This document shows positions 1-8,507 of a stretch of 64,000 nt of DNA, in pieces. The first letter of the stretch is position 1. Every line of letters begins with the position of its first letter. The notes under the pieces were generated by a model. The model saw only the letters and a list, made by a program, of their open reading frames with translations, was not told the origin of the DNA and ran no database searches. The DNA is taken from contig NZ_JAOQJW010000006.1 in NCBI RefSeq assembly GCF_025567265.1, positions 62,001 to 126,000 of the forward strand. The letters are read 5' to 3'. Made by a program: the position numbers and the translations under genes. Source of the stretch: Dorea_A amylophila. GTDB taxonomy: Bacteria > Bacillota > Clostridia > Lachnospirales > Lachnospiraceae.

Positions 1-256
1 AGAGTTATCCCGCAAGAATGGGTGGGCGGATGACTGCGGACGGATTTTCCTGTATTACCCCATCTGCGAGGTGGTTGACCTGCTTCACTGTGGGCGGCAG
101 AAAGCGGTGAACACCCTGCGGGAACTGCAATATGCCGGACTGGTGGAGATCCAGAAGCAGGGCTGTGGAAAGCCCAACCGCATTTACCCAAAATCCTATG
201 AAGCGGTTTCAAACACCGACTTCAAGAAATCCGGTTATGGTACGCCGGAGGGCTGA
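1..256 (+). CDS. replication initiator protein A (RepA-like), 5'-truncated by window edge
   Basis: The open frame enters from the left edge (frame starting at base 2) and stops at 256. The visible 84 residues contain the core of a winged-helix domain, with ICEVVDLLHCGRQKAVNTL as the recognition-helix region and GCGKPNRIYPKSY as the wing. This matches the N-terminal DNA-binding domain of RepA-type initiators found on Firmicute plasmids and mobilizable elements. The protein stops soon after the winged helix. In family members as I know them this region is followed by a linker with repeated SGG-LKTE-type sequence, and traces of such sequence (GGLKTVP, EVRKPDG) appear in the +1 frame after the stop. 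A frameshift or degenerate tail is therefore likely. Whether the 5' part is intact cannot be seen. Confidence 0.65.
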   Translation, partial: ELSRKNGWADDCGRIFLYYPICEVVDLLHCGRQKAVNTLRELQYAGLVEIQKQGCGKPNRIYPKSYEAVSNTDFKKSGYGTPEG

Positions 257-438
257 AAACCGTACCCATGAAGTACGGAAATCACCCGTGAGAAGTACGG
301 AAACCGGACGGTATATAGAAATACAAAGATTAAAAGATTGATTTAGATTCTATCCATTCCAATCCTATCCGAGCTATTTCCGGCGGGATTTTCCCTGTGG
401 AAAACCCCGGATGGGAAAGGAATGGGGAAAGGAGTTTC

Positions 439-1383
439 ATGGCACAACACGCAATTTTGCGTTTCGAGAAACACAAGGGCAACCCGGCAAGGCCGCTGGA
501 AGCCCATCACGAACGGCAAAAGGAGAAGTATGCCAGCAATCCCGACATTGACACCAGCCGGAGTAAATACAACTTCCATATCGTCAAACCGGAGGGCAGA
601 TACTACCATTTCATTCAAAACCGTATTGAACAGGCGGGTTGCCGCACCCGCAAGGACAGCACCCGGTTTGTGGACACGCTGATAACCGCCAGCCCGGAGT
701 TTTTCAAGGGGAAATCCCCAAAGGAGATACAGGCGTTTTTCCAGCGGGCGGCGGACTTTCTCATCGGGCGGGTAGGGCGTGAAAATATCGTGTCGGCGGT
801 GGTACACATGGACGAGAAAACGCCCCACCTGCATTTGACCTTTGTTCCGCTGACAAAGGACAACCGCCTGTGCGCTAAAGAGATTATCGGCAACCGGGCA
901 AACCTGACGAAGTGGCAGGACGATTTTCACGCCTATATGGTGGTGAAATATCCCGACTTGGAGCGTGGGGAGAGTGCCAGCAAGACAGGCCGGAAGCATA
1001 TCCCCACCCGGCTTTTCAAACAGGCGGTTTCCCTCTCCAAACAGGCCAGAGCCATTGAAGCCGCCCTTGACGGCATTAACCCGCTGAACGCCGGAAAGAA
1101 AAAAGAGGAAGCCCTCTCCATGCTAAAAAAGTGGTTCCCGCAGATGGAGAACTTCTCCGGGCAGTTGAAAAAGTACAAGGTCACAATCAATGACCTGTTG
1201 GCGGAGAATGAGAAGTTGGAAGCAAGGGCAAAGGCCAGCGAAAAAGGAAAGATGAAAGATACGATGGAACGGGCAAAGCTGAAAAGCGAACTGGACAATT
1301 TACAGCGGCTGGTTGACCGTATCCCGCCGGATATACTGGCGGAACTGAAACGTCAGCAGCGGCACACGGTAAAGGAAAGGTGA
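439..1383 (+). CDS. MobV-family relaxase (Mob/Pre plasmid recombination enzyme)
   Basis: This 314-residue protein is a conjugative relaxase of the MobV (Pre/Mob) family, which nicks oriT and stays covalently attached to the transferred strand. Residues near 115-130 carry the metal-binding signature HMDEKTPHLHLTFVPLT, the HxDExTPHxH motif of the family. The N-terminal third has the typical 'ILRFEKHKG.....HHERQKEKYASNPDID' pattern with the N-containing SRSKYN motif. The C-terminal third is a predicted coiled coil (ENEKLEARAKASEKGK and on). The start is ATG 439, chosen because AAAGGAG at 427-433 sits five bases upstream; an upstream in-frame start at 397 has no good ribosome site. It mobilizes the element in trans with a helper conjugative system. 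Confidence 0.9.
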   Translation: MAQHAILRFEKHKGNPARPLEAHHERQKEKYASNPDIDTSRSKYNFHIVKPEGRYYHFIQNRIEQAGCRTRKDSTRFVDTLITASPEFFKGKSPKEIQAFFQRAADFLIGRVGRENIVSAVVHMDEKTPHLHLTFVPLTKDNRLCAKEIIGNRANLTKWQDDFHAYMVVKYPDLERGESASKTGRKHIPTRLFKQAVSLSKQARAIEAALDGINPLNAGKKKEEALSMLKKWFPQMENFSGQLKKYKVTINDLLAENEKLEARAKASEKGKMKDTMERAKLKSELDNLQRLVDRIPPDILAELKRQQRHTVKER

Positions 1384-1455
1384 TAGATATAAGCAGAAAT
1401 TTTCGCCGCCTTTGTGCGGCATTGTACCTTGAAAACTGAATATGGAGGACACTGG

Positions 1456-1650
1456 ATGGCAAAAAGCGAAAGCGATATTTTTACGCCCCGGACAGGGCAG
1501 GTCATACAAACAGAGAACGGCACGCAGTATTTTGTATGTGGGAACAACCGTATAAAAATCTCCGAACACTTCGCCGCAGGCGGGAAGCCCCTCGGTGATC
1601 TGATTGTAGATGTGGTGCGGCATACCGCAGAAAAAGCCGCTTCAACCTGA
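1456..1650 (+). CDS. TnpW-like transposon-encoded small protein
   Basis: This is a 64-residue protein starting at ATG 1456 with GGAGG seven bases upstream. It contains FVCGNNRIKISEHF and ends in a basic/alanine-rich tail. Small proteins of this kind (annotated TnpW) sit directly upstream of the TnpX/serine recombinase in Tn4451-like elements. Their function is not established; a role in transposition is inferred from the constant position. No membrane segment or signal peptide is visible. Confidence 0.7.
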   Translation: MAKSESDIFTPRTGQVIQTENGTQYFVCGNNRIKISEHFAAGGKPLGDLIVDVVRHTAEKAAST

Positions 1651-1660
1651 TAGCCCATCA

Positions 1661-1721
1661 TTGATAACACGCCCACGCTTATGATATAATTGCCATAGAG
1701 CAAAAGTATTGTAAGCGTGGG
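1661..1721 (+). promoter_or_regulatory. recombinase promoter embedded in an inverted repeat
   Basis: TTGATA at 1661-1666 and TATAAT at 1685-1690 are 18 bases apart. The inverted repeat CCCACGCTTA (1672-1681) and TAAGCGTGGG (1712-1721) brackets the -10 box and the start region. The repeat could be an operator for autoregulation of the recombinase, or a hairpin in the leader. The ribosome site AAGGAGGA at 1734-1741 follows. Confidence 0.6.
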
Positions 1722-1750
1722 TTGTTTCTTTAGAAGGAGGATTTTTAACG

Positions 1751-3373
1751 GTGAAACAACCTTACAATACTACGATTTACAACACGGCGCTTTATATGAG
1801 ATTGAGCCGGGACGATGAAAACTATGGTGACAGCGTAAGCATTGAAACACAGCGGACAATCCTGCAACAGTACGCAAAGGAACAGGGGCTTCATGTAGTC
1901 GGTGAGTATGTGGACGATGGCTGGTCGGGGACGAACTTTGAACGCCCGGATTTTCAGCGCATGATGGACGATGTGGAAGCTGGAAAAGTAAACTGCATTG
2001 TCACGAAAGACCTTTCCCGTTTCGGGCGGGAACATGTGATGATGGACTACTATCTGGAATTTCTGTTCCCGGAAAAACGGGTGCGCTACATCGCCGTTGC
2101 GGAGAATGAGGACACAGAGAAAGGGCTTTCCGATTTTGTCCCGTTCAAAAACCTGTTCAATGAATGGTTTGCGAAAGATACAAGCCGCAAGGTAAAGGCC
2201 GCTTTCAAAGCAAAGTTTGCCACAGGACAGCGTATCGGCGCCTATGCTCCCATCGGGTACAGGAAACACCCGGAAATCAAAAACAAGCTGATAATCGACG
2301 AGGAAACCCGCTGGATAGTGGAGAAGATTTTTGACCTTGCCATTCATGGCAGAGGGGCGGCCAGTATCACAAGAATATTGATTGCGGAAAAGGTTCCTAC
2401 GCCGGGATTTATCAACTTCCAGCGTGACGGGACTTTCGCAAACATCTATGCGGGTGCGCCAGAGGAAAAAAGCTACGCATGGACGATAGCGCAGGTCAAG
2501 AGCATTATGAAAGATGAAACCTATATCGGCCATACCATCCACTACCGGGAAACAAACATTTCCTTTAAGAACAAGCGAAGGATACGCAAACCCCAAAGTG
2601 AATGGGTACGGGTGGAGAATACGCAGGAGCCGATTATCAGCGAACAGGTTTTCCGGCAGGTACAGGAGCAGATAGCAAACCGCCGCAGAAAGTGCAAGGA
2701 TGGTACGACGCAGATTTTTTCCGGGCTGGTAAAATGTGCGGATTGCGGCTGGTCGCTGTCCTATGGGGAGAACAGGCAGAACAGCAAGCCTTACGGCCAT
2801 TATCATTGTAGCAAGTACGGACAGGGCACACGCCAATGCTCCATGCATTATATCCGCTATGATGTGCTTTACGCCTATGTCCTCTCCCGTCTGCAATACT
2901 GGTCGGGGCTGGTACAGCATGATGAAGAACGGCTTTTGAAGCGGCTGTTAAATGCCAATGACAAGGGACAGGCCGCCGCAGGAAAGAAGCAAGCCGCAGA
3001 GTTGAACAAAGCGGAGAAGCGGAAAGCCGAAGTCGATACCCTGTTTGCCCGGATGTATGAGGACTGGGCGGCGGGGCGTATCACGGAATACAACTTCTCT
3101 ATGCTGTCCGGGAAGTACCAGAGCGAACAGGCTGAACTGGACACAAAGATTGAACAGCTTCAATCCGCTATCGCCACTGAAAGCCAGAACGCCGCAGACG
3201 CAGAAAAATGGATTGCCTTGATGAAAGAGTGCGTCAATCCAACAGAACTGACCGCCGAACTTTTGAATACGCTGATTGAAAAAATCGTTGTCCATGAAGC
3301 GGTCAAAGGTGAGGACGGAAGCCGGGAACAGGAGGTAGAAATCTTCTACCGCTTTATCGGCAAAATCGAATGA
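1751..3373 (+). CDS. large serine recombinase (TnpX-like integrase/excisionase)
   Basis: This 540-residue site-specific recombinase catalyses excision and insertion of the element through a 5'-phosphoserine intermediate. Order of parts: resolvase catalytic domain at residues ~10-150 (YMRLSRDDENYGDSVSIETQ, with the catalytic serine in LSRDD, then DLSRFGRE), recombinase domain at ~160-290 (APIGYRKHPE, IHGRGAASITRIL), zinc-ribbon segment at ~325-365 (CADCGWSL ... CSKYGQ ... CSMHYIRYD), a coiled coil, and a DUF4368-type C-terminus. The length is normal for the family. The GTG start at 1751 follows AAGGAGGA. It is the terminal gene of the element and should act on the nearby right end. Confidence 0.95.
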   Translation: MKQPYNTTIYNTALYMRLSRDDENYGDSVSIETQRTILQQYAKEQGLHVVGEYVDDGWSGTNFERPDFQRMMDDVEAGKVNCIVTKDLSRFGREHVMMDYYLEFLFPEKRVRYIAVAENEDTEKGLSDFVPFKNLFNEWFAKDTSRKVKAAFKAKFATGQRIGAYAPIGYRKHPEIKNKLIIDEETRWIVEKIFDLAIHGRGAASITRILIAEKVPTPGFINFQRDGTFANIYAGAPEEKSYAWTIAQVKSIMKDETYIGHTIHYRETNISFKNKRRIRKPQSEWVRVENTQEPIISEQVFRQVQEQIANRRRKCKDGTTQIFSGLVKCADCGWSLSYGENRQNSKPYGHYHCSKYGQGTRQCSMHYIRYDVLYAYVLSRLQYWSGLVQHDEERLLKRLLNANDKGQAAAGKKQAAELNKAEKRKAEVDTLFARMYEDWAAGRITEYNFSMLSGKYQSEQAELDTKIEQLQSAIATESQNAADAEKWIALMKECVNPTELTAELLNTLIEKIVVHEAVKGEDGSREQEVEIFYRFIGKIE

Positions 3374-3488
3374 CACATCTTGAGATACCCAACAATATCT
3401 TTAACTAAGGGAAACTGGACTGGGCTTCCCTGATATTAATACACTGGAACCTCTGTCAGATGCACTCGAGATAGGAGTGGTGGAACTT

Positions 3489-4013
3489 ATGAGATCGGAA
3501 ATCAACACAGAAAAAAGAGAAGATAAAATAAATCAAGAATGTGTGACCGAGATTATGAAATCAACAGCAGAGATAGCGGAATATCATAAAATGAAGAAGA
3601 TGAAATGGTTGATCGGCGGAATTTGCTTTGTAGTAGCAGTGCTGGGAGTGATGGTTACACAGTCAACAAAAGTGTTTTCTTCGATTGTATTTTATGCTTG
3701 CATCATAGGATGTACTACATGTGTGGTTCTTTTACGGCAGCATTGGAAAATTCGTGAAAAAAGAGAATTTTATTTTTCGCTTATCTGCTGTCTGGGAGCA
3801 GCCAGTCTGATATGGATGTTCCAGGTGTTTTCGATAAAAGCAATAAACAGTATCATGGATGTGGGGAGCATTCTTATTTGTATTGTGATTGATTTTACAT
3901 TTTTAAAAGATTTTATTGAAAGTGTAATTAAGAAAGAATATCTGCAAATGGCAGTGTGTGGAATATTTCTTCTTTCAACGACAGTAGAATATTTTCGGAT
4001 TGTATTAAAGTAA
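3489..4013 (+). CDS. hypothetical membrane protein
   Basis: This 174-residue protein has a charged, soluble N-terminal ~38 residues followed by four to five hydrophobic segments (WLIGGICFVVAVLGVMV, FSSIVFYACIIGCTTCVVLL, FSLICCLGAASLIWMFQV, VGSILICIVIDFTF, MAVCGIFLLSTTVEYF). I do not recognise the family with confidence; it resembles the small DUF6442-like membrane proteins of Lachnospiraceae. The start is taken as ATG 3489; a GTG at 3477 is also in frame, but it overlaps the ribosome site AGGAG. Its own promoter may have been replaced by the end of the mobile element just upstream. Confidence 0.6.
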   Translation: MRSEINTEKREDKINQECVTEIMKSTAEIAEYHKMKKMKWLIGGICFVVAVLGVMVTQSTKVFSSIVFYACIIGCTTCVVLLRQHWKIREKREFYFSLICCLGAASLIWMFQVFSIKAINSIMDVGSILICIVIDFTFLKDFIESVIKKEYLQMAVCGIFLLSTTVEYFRIVLK

Positions 4014-4053
4014 TAAATGCATTTATTAATTCTCGTGTTGATTTCTTATGAAA

Positions 4054-4072
4054 TATAAGTTAAACTTATAAT
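4054..4072 (+). promoter_or_regulatory. palindrome overlapping -10 box upstream of the NCS2 permease
   Basis: The 17-bp sequence at 4054-4070 (TATAAGTT A AACTTATA) is a perfect palindrome. It overlaps a TATAAT box at 4067-4072, 35 bases upstream of the permease start. A repressor operator is the natural reading; the regulator is unknown. No purine riboswitch is visible here. Confidence 0.45.
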
Positions 4073-4106
4073 AAATGAAATTTTATAGAGAGAATGAGGA
4101 AATATC

Positions 4107-5510
4107 ATGGAAAGCAACAAAGAAGAACAGATAACGACGGTCAGTGAAGAGAATATCTATAAGCTGAACGGCAGGGTTCCACTTAGAAAAGCCATCCCGT
4201 TTGGATTACAGCATGTACTGGCGATGTTCGTGTCGAATCTGGCACCAGTGCTGATCGTGTGCAGTGCGGCGGTACTTAGAAGCAACGGAGCACATTTAAG
4301 TTCTGCGGAGATCACACAGTTATTGCAGTGTGCGATGTTCGTAGCCGGAATCGGGACCTGTTTGCAGTTATATCCGGTTGGTATCATTGGTTCCGGGTTA
4401 CCGATTATTATGGGAGTCAGCTTTACGTTCCTTGGAAGTCTGCTGGTCATTGCGACGAATCCGGATCTTGGATATGAAGGTATGGTAGGCGCGGTTATTC
4501 TGGGTGGTATTTTTGAAGGTTTTGTCGGACTAAGTGCCAAGTATTGGAGAAAATATCTGACCCCGGTTGTATCGGCATGTGTAGTTATCGCGATTGGATT
4601 ATCACTTCTGCCGGTAGGTATGGATTCCTGGGGCGGCGGAAGCGGAGTGAAAGACTTCGGTTCCTGGTATCATCTGGTAGTAGGTGCATTTACATTGATC
4701 GTATGTCTGGTATCCAGAGAAGTGTTGAAAGGTGTCTATAAGAATCTGAATGTGCTGGTCGGACTGGTATTTGGTTATGTACTTGCAATTATATTTACTG
4801 TAGCGGGAATCGCACCGATGGTTGACTTTTCAGGTATCCATAAGACGATTCAGGAGGTTGGTGTGTTCAGTATCCCGAAGCTTGTGTTCCTGACCAGTCA
4901 TAAGCCGGTATTCAACCTGGGAGCATTTTTTACGATCGCAATCGTATTCCTGGTATCGGCAGCAGAGACGACAGGTGCAACGACGGCAGTCTGTACGGGA
5001 GCACTTGGACGTGATCTTAAGATGAAAGAACTGCGCGGTTCACTGGCAGTTGATGGATTTTCCAGTGCAATCTCCGGATGCTTCGGATGTCTGCCGCTGA
5101 CATCATTCAGTCAGAATATCGGACTTGTGACGATGACACAGGTAATCAACCGTTTTACGATTTTGATGGGAGCATTGATCTTAATTCTTGCATCGTTATT
5201 CCCGCCGCTTGGAGCATTCTTCAATTCACTTCCACAGGCGGTGCTTGGCGGATGTACGGTTATGATGTTTGGATCAATCATGTATGAAGGAATCAAGATG
5301 CTGAAAGAATGTAAATTCGATGACAGAACGATGATCATCGTATCACTGTCATTCAGTATCGGAGTTGGTCTGACACAGACATCAGGGAACTTCTTCGCAG
5401 CCTTTCCAAGTGCAGTAGGAGATGTGTTTAATGGAAATGCAGTGGCAGGCGTGTTCGTGGTATCGCTGCTTTTGAGTCTGTTTTTGCCGAAGAAAGCGAA
5501 GGTGGAGTAA
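4107..5510 (+). CDS. NCS2-family uracil/xanthine (nucleobase) permease
   Basis: This 467-residue integral membrane protein of the nucleobase:cation symporter-2 family imports a purine or pyrimidine base with protons. Family hallmarks are the QHVLAMF motif near residue 33 (FGLQHVLAMFVSNLAPVLIV), the GSGLPIIMGVSFTF stretch, and SAAETTGATTAVCTGALGRDL in the second half, where the substrate-binding acidic residue lies. About 12-14 hydrophobic segments are evident. Length is normal. The sequence resembles xanthine/urate permeases more than UraA, but the substrate cannot be fixed by eye. It is followed by a short remnant frame and a convergent LysR gene. Confidence 0.9.
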   Translation: MESNKEEQITTVSEENIYKLNGRVPLRKAIPFGLQHVLAMFVSNLAPVLIVCSAAVLRSNGAHLSSAEITQLLQCAMFVAGIGTCLQLYPVGIIGSGLPIIMGVSFTFLGSLLVIATNPDLGYEGMVGAVILGGIFEGFVGLSAKYWRKYLTPVVSACVVIAIGLSLLPVGMDSWGGGSGVKDFGSWYHLVVGAFTLIVCLVSREVLKGVYKNLNVLVGLVFGYVLAIIFTVAGIAPMVDFSGIHKTIQEVGVFSIPKLVFLTSHKPVFNLGAFFTIAIVFLVSAAETTGATTAVCTGALGRDLKMKELRGSLAVDGFSSAISGCFGCLPLTSFSQNIGLVTMTQVINRFTILMGALILILASLFPPLGAFFNSLPQAVLGGCTVMMFGSIMYEGIKMLKECKFDDRTMIIVSLSFSIGVGLTQTSGNFFAAFPSAVGDVFNGNAVAGVFVVSLLLSLFLPKKAKVE

Positions 5511-5524
5511 GAAAAATAAAATAG

Positions 5525-5722
5525 AATAGAGATTATATAGAAAGATTATTTGGAGAAAGGGAAGTATCCGGATGCATCTGGTATCGGTGTGACGAAATTC
5601 TATTTCTGCTATTAGTATTTGCTTTGGAAAACAGGAATCAACCGGTTGCAGCATCTGCCATATTAGGAGTGATGGCGGCATATATTGTGGTTGGAATATG
5701 GTGGGTGAGCCGTAAGCTCTAA
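5525..5722 (+). pseudogene. remnant of a membrane protein gene (C-terminal end)
   Basis: The frame is open from 5525 to the stop at 5722 but has no initiator or ribosome site. It encodes a hydrophobic tail (EILFLLLVFALENRNQPVAA, then a short helix with AYIVVGIWW, ending VSRKL). This reads like the last two transmembrane helices of a longer protein whose 5' part has been lost. No parent family is recognised. It lies between the permease and the convergent LysR gene. Confidence 0.35.
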
Positions 5723-5726
5723 TGTG

Positions 5727-6569
5727 CTAATGCTCACCACACACATCCAGAAATTCCTGCACCAGCGGCACTGGTTTCTTTCCTTTCGCCCAGATCAGAA
5801 GAATCTTGGTTACAAGATCCGGCTCATCCAATTCTTGTATACAAAGGCCATCACACAAGCTTGCCATGGACTGTGGAAAGATGGCAGTTGCAAGATTTTC
5901 CTTTGCCCAGAGCATTGCACCTCTCGGATCGTCGCAGACACAGAAGATGTCCGGATTCATATTCTGGGCATGAAAGGTATTCATGATGAGTTCTTCGTAT
6001 CTTCGGTATAAGATTAATGGTCTATGTAGAAGATCAGCGAGTTTTAAGGAAGAGGCAGTATTTTCTGGCGCAGATACCGCGATCATCGGCTCAGAACACA
6101 ATTCCATATAAGACACCTCGTCAAGACGCAGTGGTGTTCTGGCAACGGAGATATCGATGATCCCGTCCAGAAGATACTGATAAAGCGAATAAGTAATCCC
6201 GTCGTGGACTTCAAAGTTCACATCGGGATTTTTTTTCGAAAATTGGGAAATATAAGGCATGATGGTATCTACCGTTGTCGGAGTCAGGCCGATACGTAAG
6301 ATACGTTTTTTACCGGTTTTTGAGACTTCCAGTTCGGTAGATCGGGCGTATTCCAGCAGGTTACCGGAGCGGTCGTAGAGAAGCTTGCCGGCTTCAGTCA
6401 GGGTAACACCCTTGCTGGTGCGGTCGAAAAGTTTTACATTTAATTCATTTTCCAGCTGGCGGATCTGATAGCTGAGCGGCGGCTGGGACATATTTAAGTG
6501 TCTTGCAGCTTCGTTGATGCTGCCGGTGGATGCAATCTCGCGGAAATATTCTAACTGTCTGAGTTCCAT
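5727..6569 (-). CDS. LysR-family transcriptional regulator
   Basis: This 280-residue protein has an N-terminal winged HTH (MELRQLEYFREIASTGSINEAARHLNMSQPPLSYQIRQLE) followed by a LysR substrate-binding domain from about residue 90 to the end. It acts as a ligand-responsive activator or repressor. It is transcribed divergently from the ABC exporter pair starting at 6735, with a 165-bp shared intergenic region, so control of that operon is the first hypothesis. The inducer is unknown. Confidence 0.92.
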   Translation of the reverse strand: MELRQLEYFREIASTGSINEAARHLNMSQPPLSYQIRQLENELNVKLFDRTSKGVTLTEAGKLLYDRSGNLLEYARSTELEVSKTGKKRILRIGLTPTTVDTIMPYISQFSKKNPDVNFEVHDGITYSLYQYLLDGIIDISVARTPLRLDEVSYMELCSEPMIAVSAPENTASSLKLADLLHRPLILYRRYEELIMNTFHAQNMNPDIFCVCDDPRGAMLWAKENLATAIFPQSMASLCDGLCIQELDEPDLVTKILLIWAKGKKPVPLVQEFLDVCGEH

Positions 6570-6734
6570 GTTGGATTACCTGCCTTATATATTTTTTGTA
6601 TTGCAAAGCTATAAAAACAATATTATTCATATCAATGATAACGGACTATAATAAAACAGTCAAGGAACATTATGATAAGTAGATAACAGATGATTTATTA
6701 GTTATCGGATAGAAAAAGGAATGGAGTGAAAGAA
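6570..6734. promoter_or_regulatory. shared control region of LysR gene and ABC exporter operon
   Basis: The divergent intergenic region contains a TATAAT at 6647-6652 directed toward the exporter genes with only a weak -35 (TTATTC). It also contains an imperfect dyad around 6631-6640 (TATCAATGATA). Weak -35 boxes with an upstream dyad fit LysR-dependent activation. GGAG at 6723-6726 serves the ATG at 6735. Confidence 0.4.
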
Positions 6735-8507
6735 ATGAAGCGTCTTGAGAAATTTCTGAGACCATACCGCAGGGAAAGTATCCTGGCACCGCTTTTTAAA
6801 TTGCTGGAAGTGGTATTCGATCTTATGGTTCCGGTTGTGGTAGCTCAGATTATTGATGTGGGCGTTGCGAAGAATGATCGTGGATATATTGTGGAAATGT
6901 TCTTCGTATTACTGCTTATGGCAGCAGTCGGACTGTTGTGCAGCTTTACCGCACAGTTCTTTGCCGCAAAGGCGAGTGTTGGATTTGCGACCAGTGTCAG
7001 ACAGGCCATGTTCGACCATATCCAGGGATTGTCATTTACAGAATTGGACACGCTTGGAACAGACACGCTGATCACAAGACTGACGGACGATGTGAATCAG
7101 GTACAGAACGGAATTAACATGGGACTGCGTCTGTTGCTGAGAAGTCCGTTTGTCGTGATCGGTGCGATGGTGATGGCATTTACCATCAATGTGCGCTGCG
7201 CACTGATCTTTGTCGTGACAGTGCCAATCCTGTTTGTAGTTGTATTTTCCATTATGCTGATCAGTATTCCGCTGTTCAAGAAAGTACAGGCAGGACTGGA
7301 CCGTGTGACAGGACTTACAAGAGAGAATTTGACAGGTGTCCGTGTCATCCGTGCGTTCTGCAGGGAAGAACAGTCGGTGGAGGAATTCGAAGAAGGAAAC
7401 CGTGAACTTACGAGACTGAATGAATTCGTAGGAAGAATTTCTGCTCTTCTGAATCCGCTCACGTATGTACTGATCAACGTGGCAACTGTGTTACTGATCG
7501 CGCGTGCCGGAGTGCAGGTGAATATCGGGAATCTGCAACAGGGGCAGGTGGTAGCACTGTATAACTATATGGCACAGATCATCGTAGAGCTGATCAAGTT
7601 GGCATCTCTGATCATTACGTTGAATAAATCAATGGCGTGTGCAGACCGTGTGGCCGGTATTCTGGATGTGAAGTCCAGCATGGAATACAAAGCAGTGGCT
7701 GGAAATGATAAAGCTGCTGATAATATGGCAGTTGAGTTCAATCACGTCACCTTCACCTACGAAGGTGCCGGAGCATCCAGCTTATCGGACATCTCCTTCC
7801 GGGCGAAGAAAGGACAGACGATTGGAATCATCGGAGGAACCGGAAGTGGTAAGAGTACGCTGGTCAGCCTGATCCCGAGATTCTATGATCCACAGGAAGG
7901 TACGGTAAAGGTAAATGGCGCCAATGCAAAGGATTATCCGCAGGGAGAACTTTGCCGTGAGATCGGAGTGGTTCAGCAGCGTTCCATCCTGTTCAAAGGA
8001 AGTATCCGTGATAATCTAAAGTGGGGCAATGATCAGGCTTCAGATGAAGATCTGTGGAAAGCGATCACAATCGCTCAGGCAAAAGATGTTGTAGAATCTA
8101 AGCCTGGAAAGCTTGATTTTGAAGTGGAACAGAACGGACGCAACTTGTCCGGAGGACAGAAACAGCGTCTTACGATCGCCCGTGCACTGGTCAGCAAGCC
8201 GGATATACTGATACTGGATGACAGTTTAAGTGCACTGGATTTTGCGACAGACGCAGCGCTTCGTAAAGCAATCGGTGAACTGGAAGGCAATGTGACAACA
8301 TTCCTGGTATCCCAGAGAATTTCCGGCATCCGGCAGGCGGACAAGATCCTGGTTATGGACGACGGTGAACTGGCAGGTCAGGGGACACATGAAGAACTGA
8401 TGAAAACCTGCGAGACTTATCAGGAAATCTATTATTCACAGTTCCCGGAAGAACATCCGGTTGTAATGAAGACTTCGGAGAAGACAGAGAAAGGAGCGGC
8501 AGAGTAA
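6735..8507 (+). CDS. heterodimeric ABC exporter subunit A (permease-ATPase, degenerate catalytic base)
   Basis: This 590-residue half-transporter has an N-terminal type-1 ABC transmembrane domain (residues ~1-320, six helices) and a C-terminal nucleotide-binding domain. The NBD has Walker A GGTGSGKST and an intact signature LSGGQKQR. Walker B reads ILILDDSLSALD, with Asp in place of the catalytic Glu, and the H-loop reads VSQRIS, with Gln in place of His. That pattern is characteristic of the degenerate half of heterodimeric exporters (BmrCD, LmrCD, TM287/288 type). Its stop overlaps the start of subunit B by one base. The start is ATG 6735; GTG 6726 is an alternative. Drug or lipid/peptide export is the likely role; the substrate is not predictable. 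Confidence 0.9.
   Translation: MKRLEKFLRPYRRESILAPLFKLLEVVFDLMVPVVVAQIIDVGVAKNDRGYIVEMFFVLLLMAAVGLLCSFTAQFFAAKASVGFATSVRQAMFDHIQGLSFTELDTLGTDTLITRLTDDVNQVQNGINMGLRLLLRSPFVVIGAMVMAFTINVRCALIFVVTVPILFVVVFSIMLISIPLFKKVQAGLDRVTGLTRENLTGVRVIRAFCREEQSVEEFEEGNRELTRLNEFVGRISALLNPLTYVLINVATVLLIARAGVQVNIGNLQQGQVVALYNYMAQIIVELIKLASLIITLNKSMACADRVAGILDVKSSMEYKAVAGNDKAADNMAVEFNHVTFTYEGAGASSLSDISFRAKKGQTIGIIGGTGSGKSTLVSLIPRFYDPQEGTVKVNGANAKDYPQGELCREIGVVQQRSILFKGSIRDNLKWGNDQASDEDLWKAITIAQAKDVVESKPGKLDFEVEQNGRNLSGGQKQRLTIARALVSKPDILILDDSLSALDFATDAALRKAIGELEGNVTTFLVSQRISGIRQADKILVMDDGELAGQGTHEELMKTCETYQEIYYSQFPEEHPVVMKTSEKTEKGAAE

Larger units (their letters stand above)
1..3400 (+). mobile_element. 3' part of a Tn4451/TnpX-type mobilizable transposon
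   Basis: The first 3.4 kb holds a co-directional module: RepA-like fragment, MobV relaxase, TnpW and a large serine recombinase. These genes are typical of the mobilizable elements of gut Firmicutes that insert through a TnpX-like recombinase. The base composition is richer in GC than the chromosomal genes that follow. The recombinase is the last gene, as is usual at one end of such elements. The exact right end is not determined; it should lie between the recombinase stop at 3373 and the next gene at 3489. The left end is outside the window. Confidence 0.8.

Noticed and set aside
132..341. Plus-strand frame of 69 residues near the left edge
   Set aside because: It overlaps the RepA-like winged-helix coding sequence in another frame and has arginine/proline-rich nonsense composition.
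1745..2920. 391-residue minus-strand frame
   Set aside because: It lies entirely antisense to the serine recombinase, has no domain or ribosome site, and arises from the codon pattern of the real gene.
4157..4540. 127-residue minus-strand frame in the permease gene
   Set aside because: Antisense shadow of a membrane protein gene with no ribosome site or homology.
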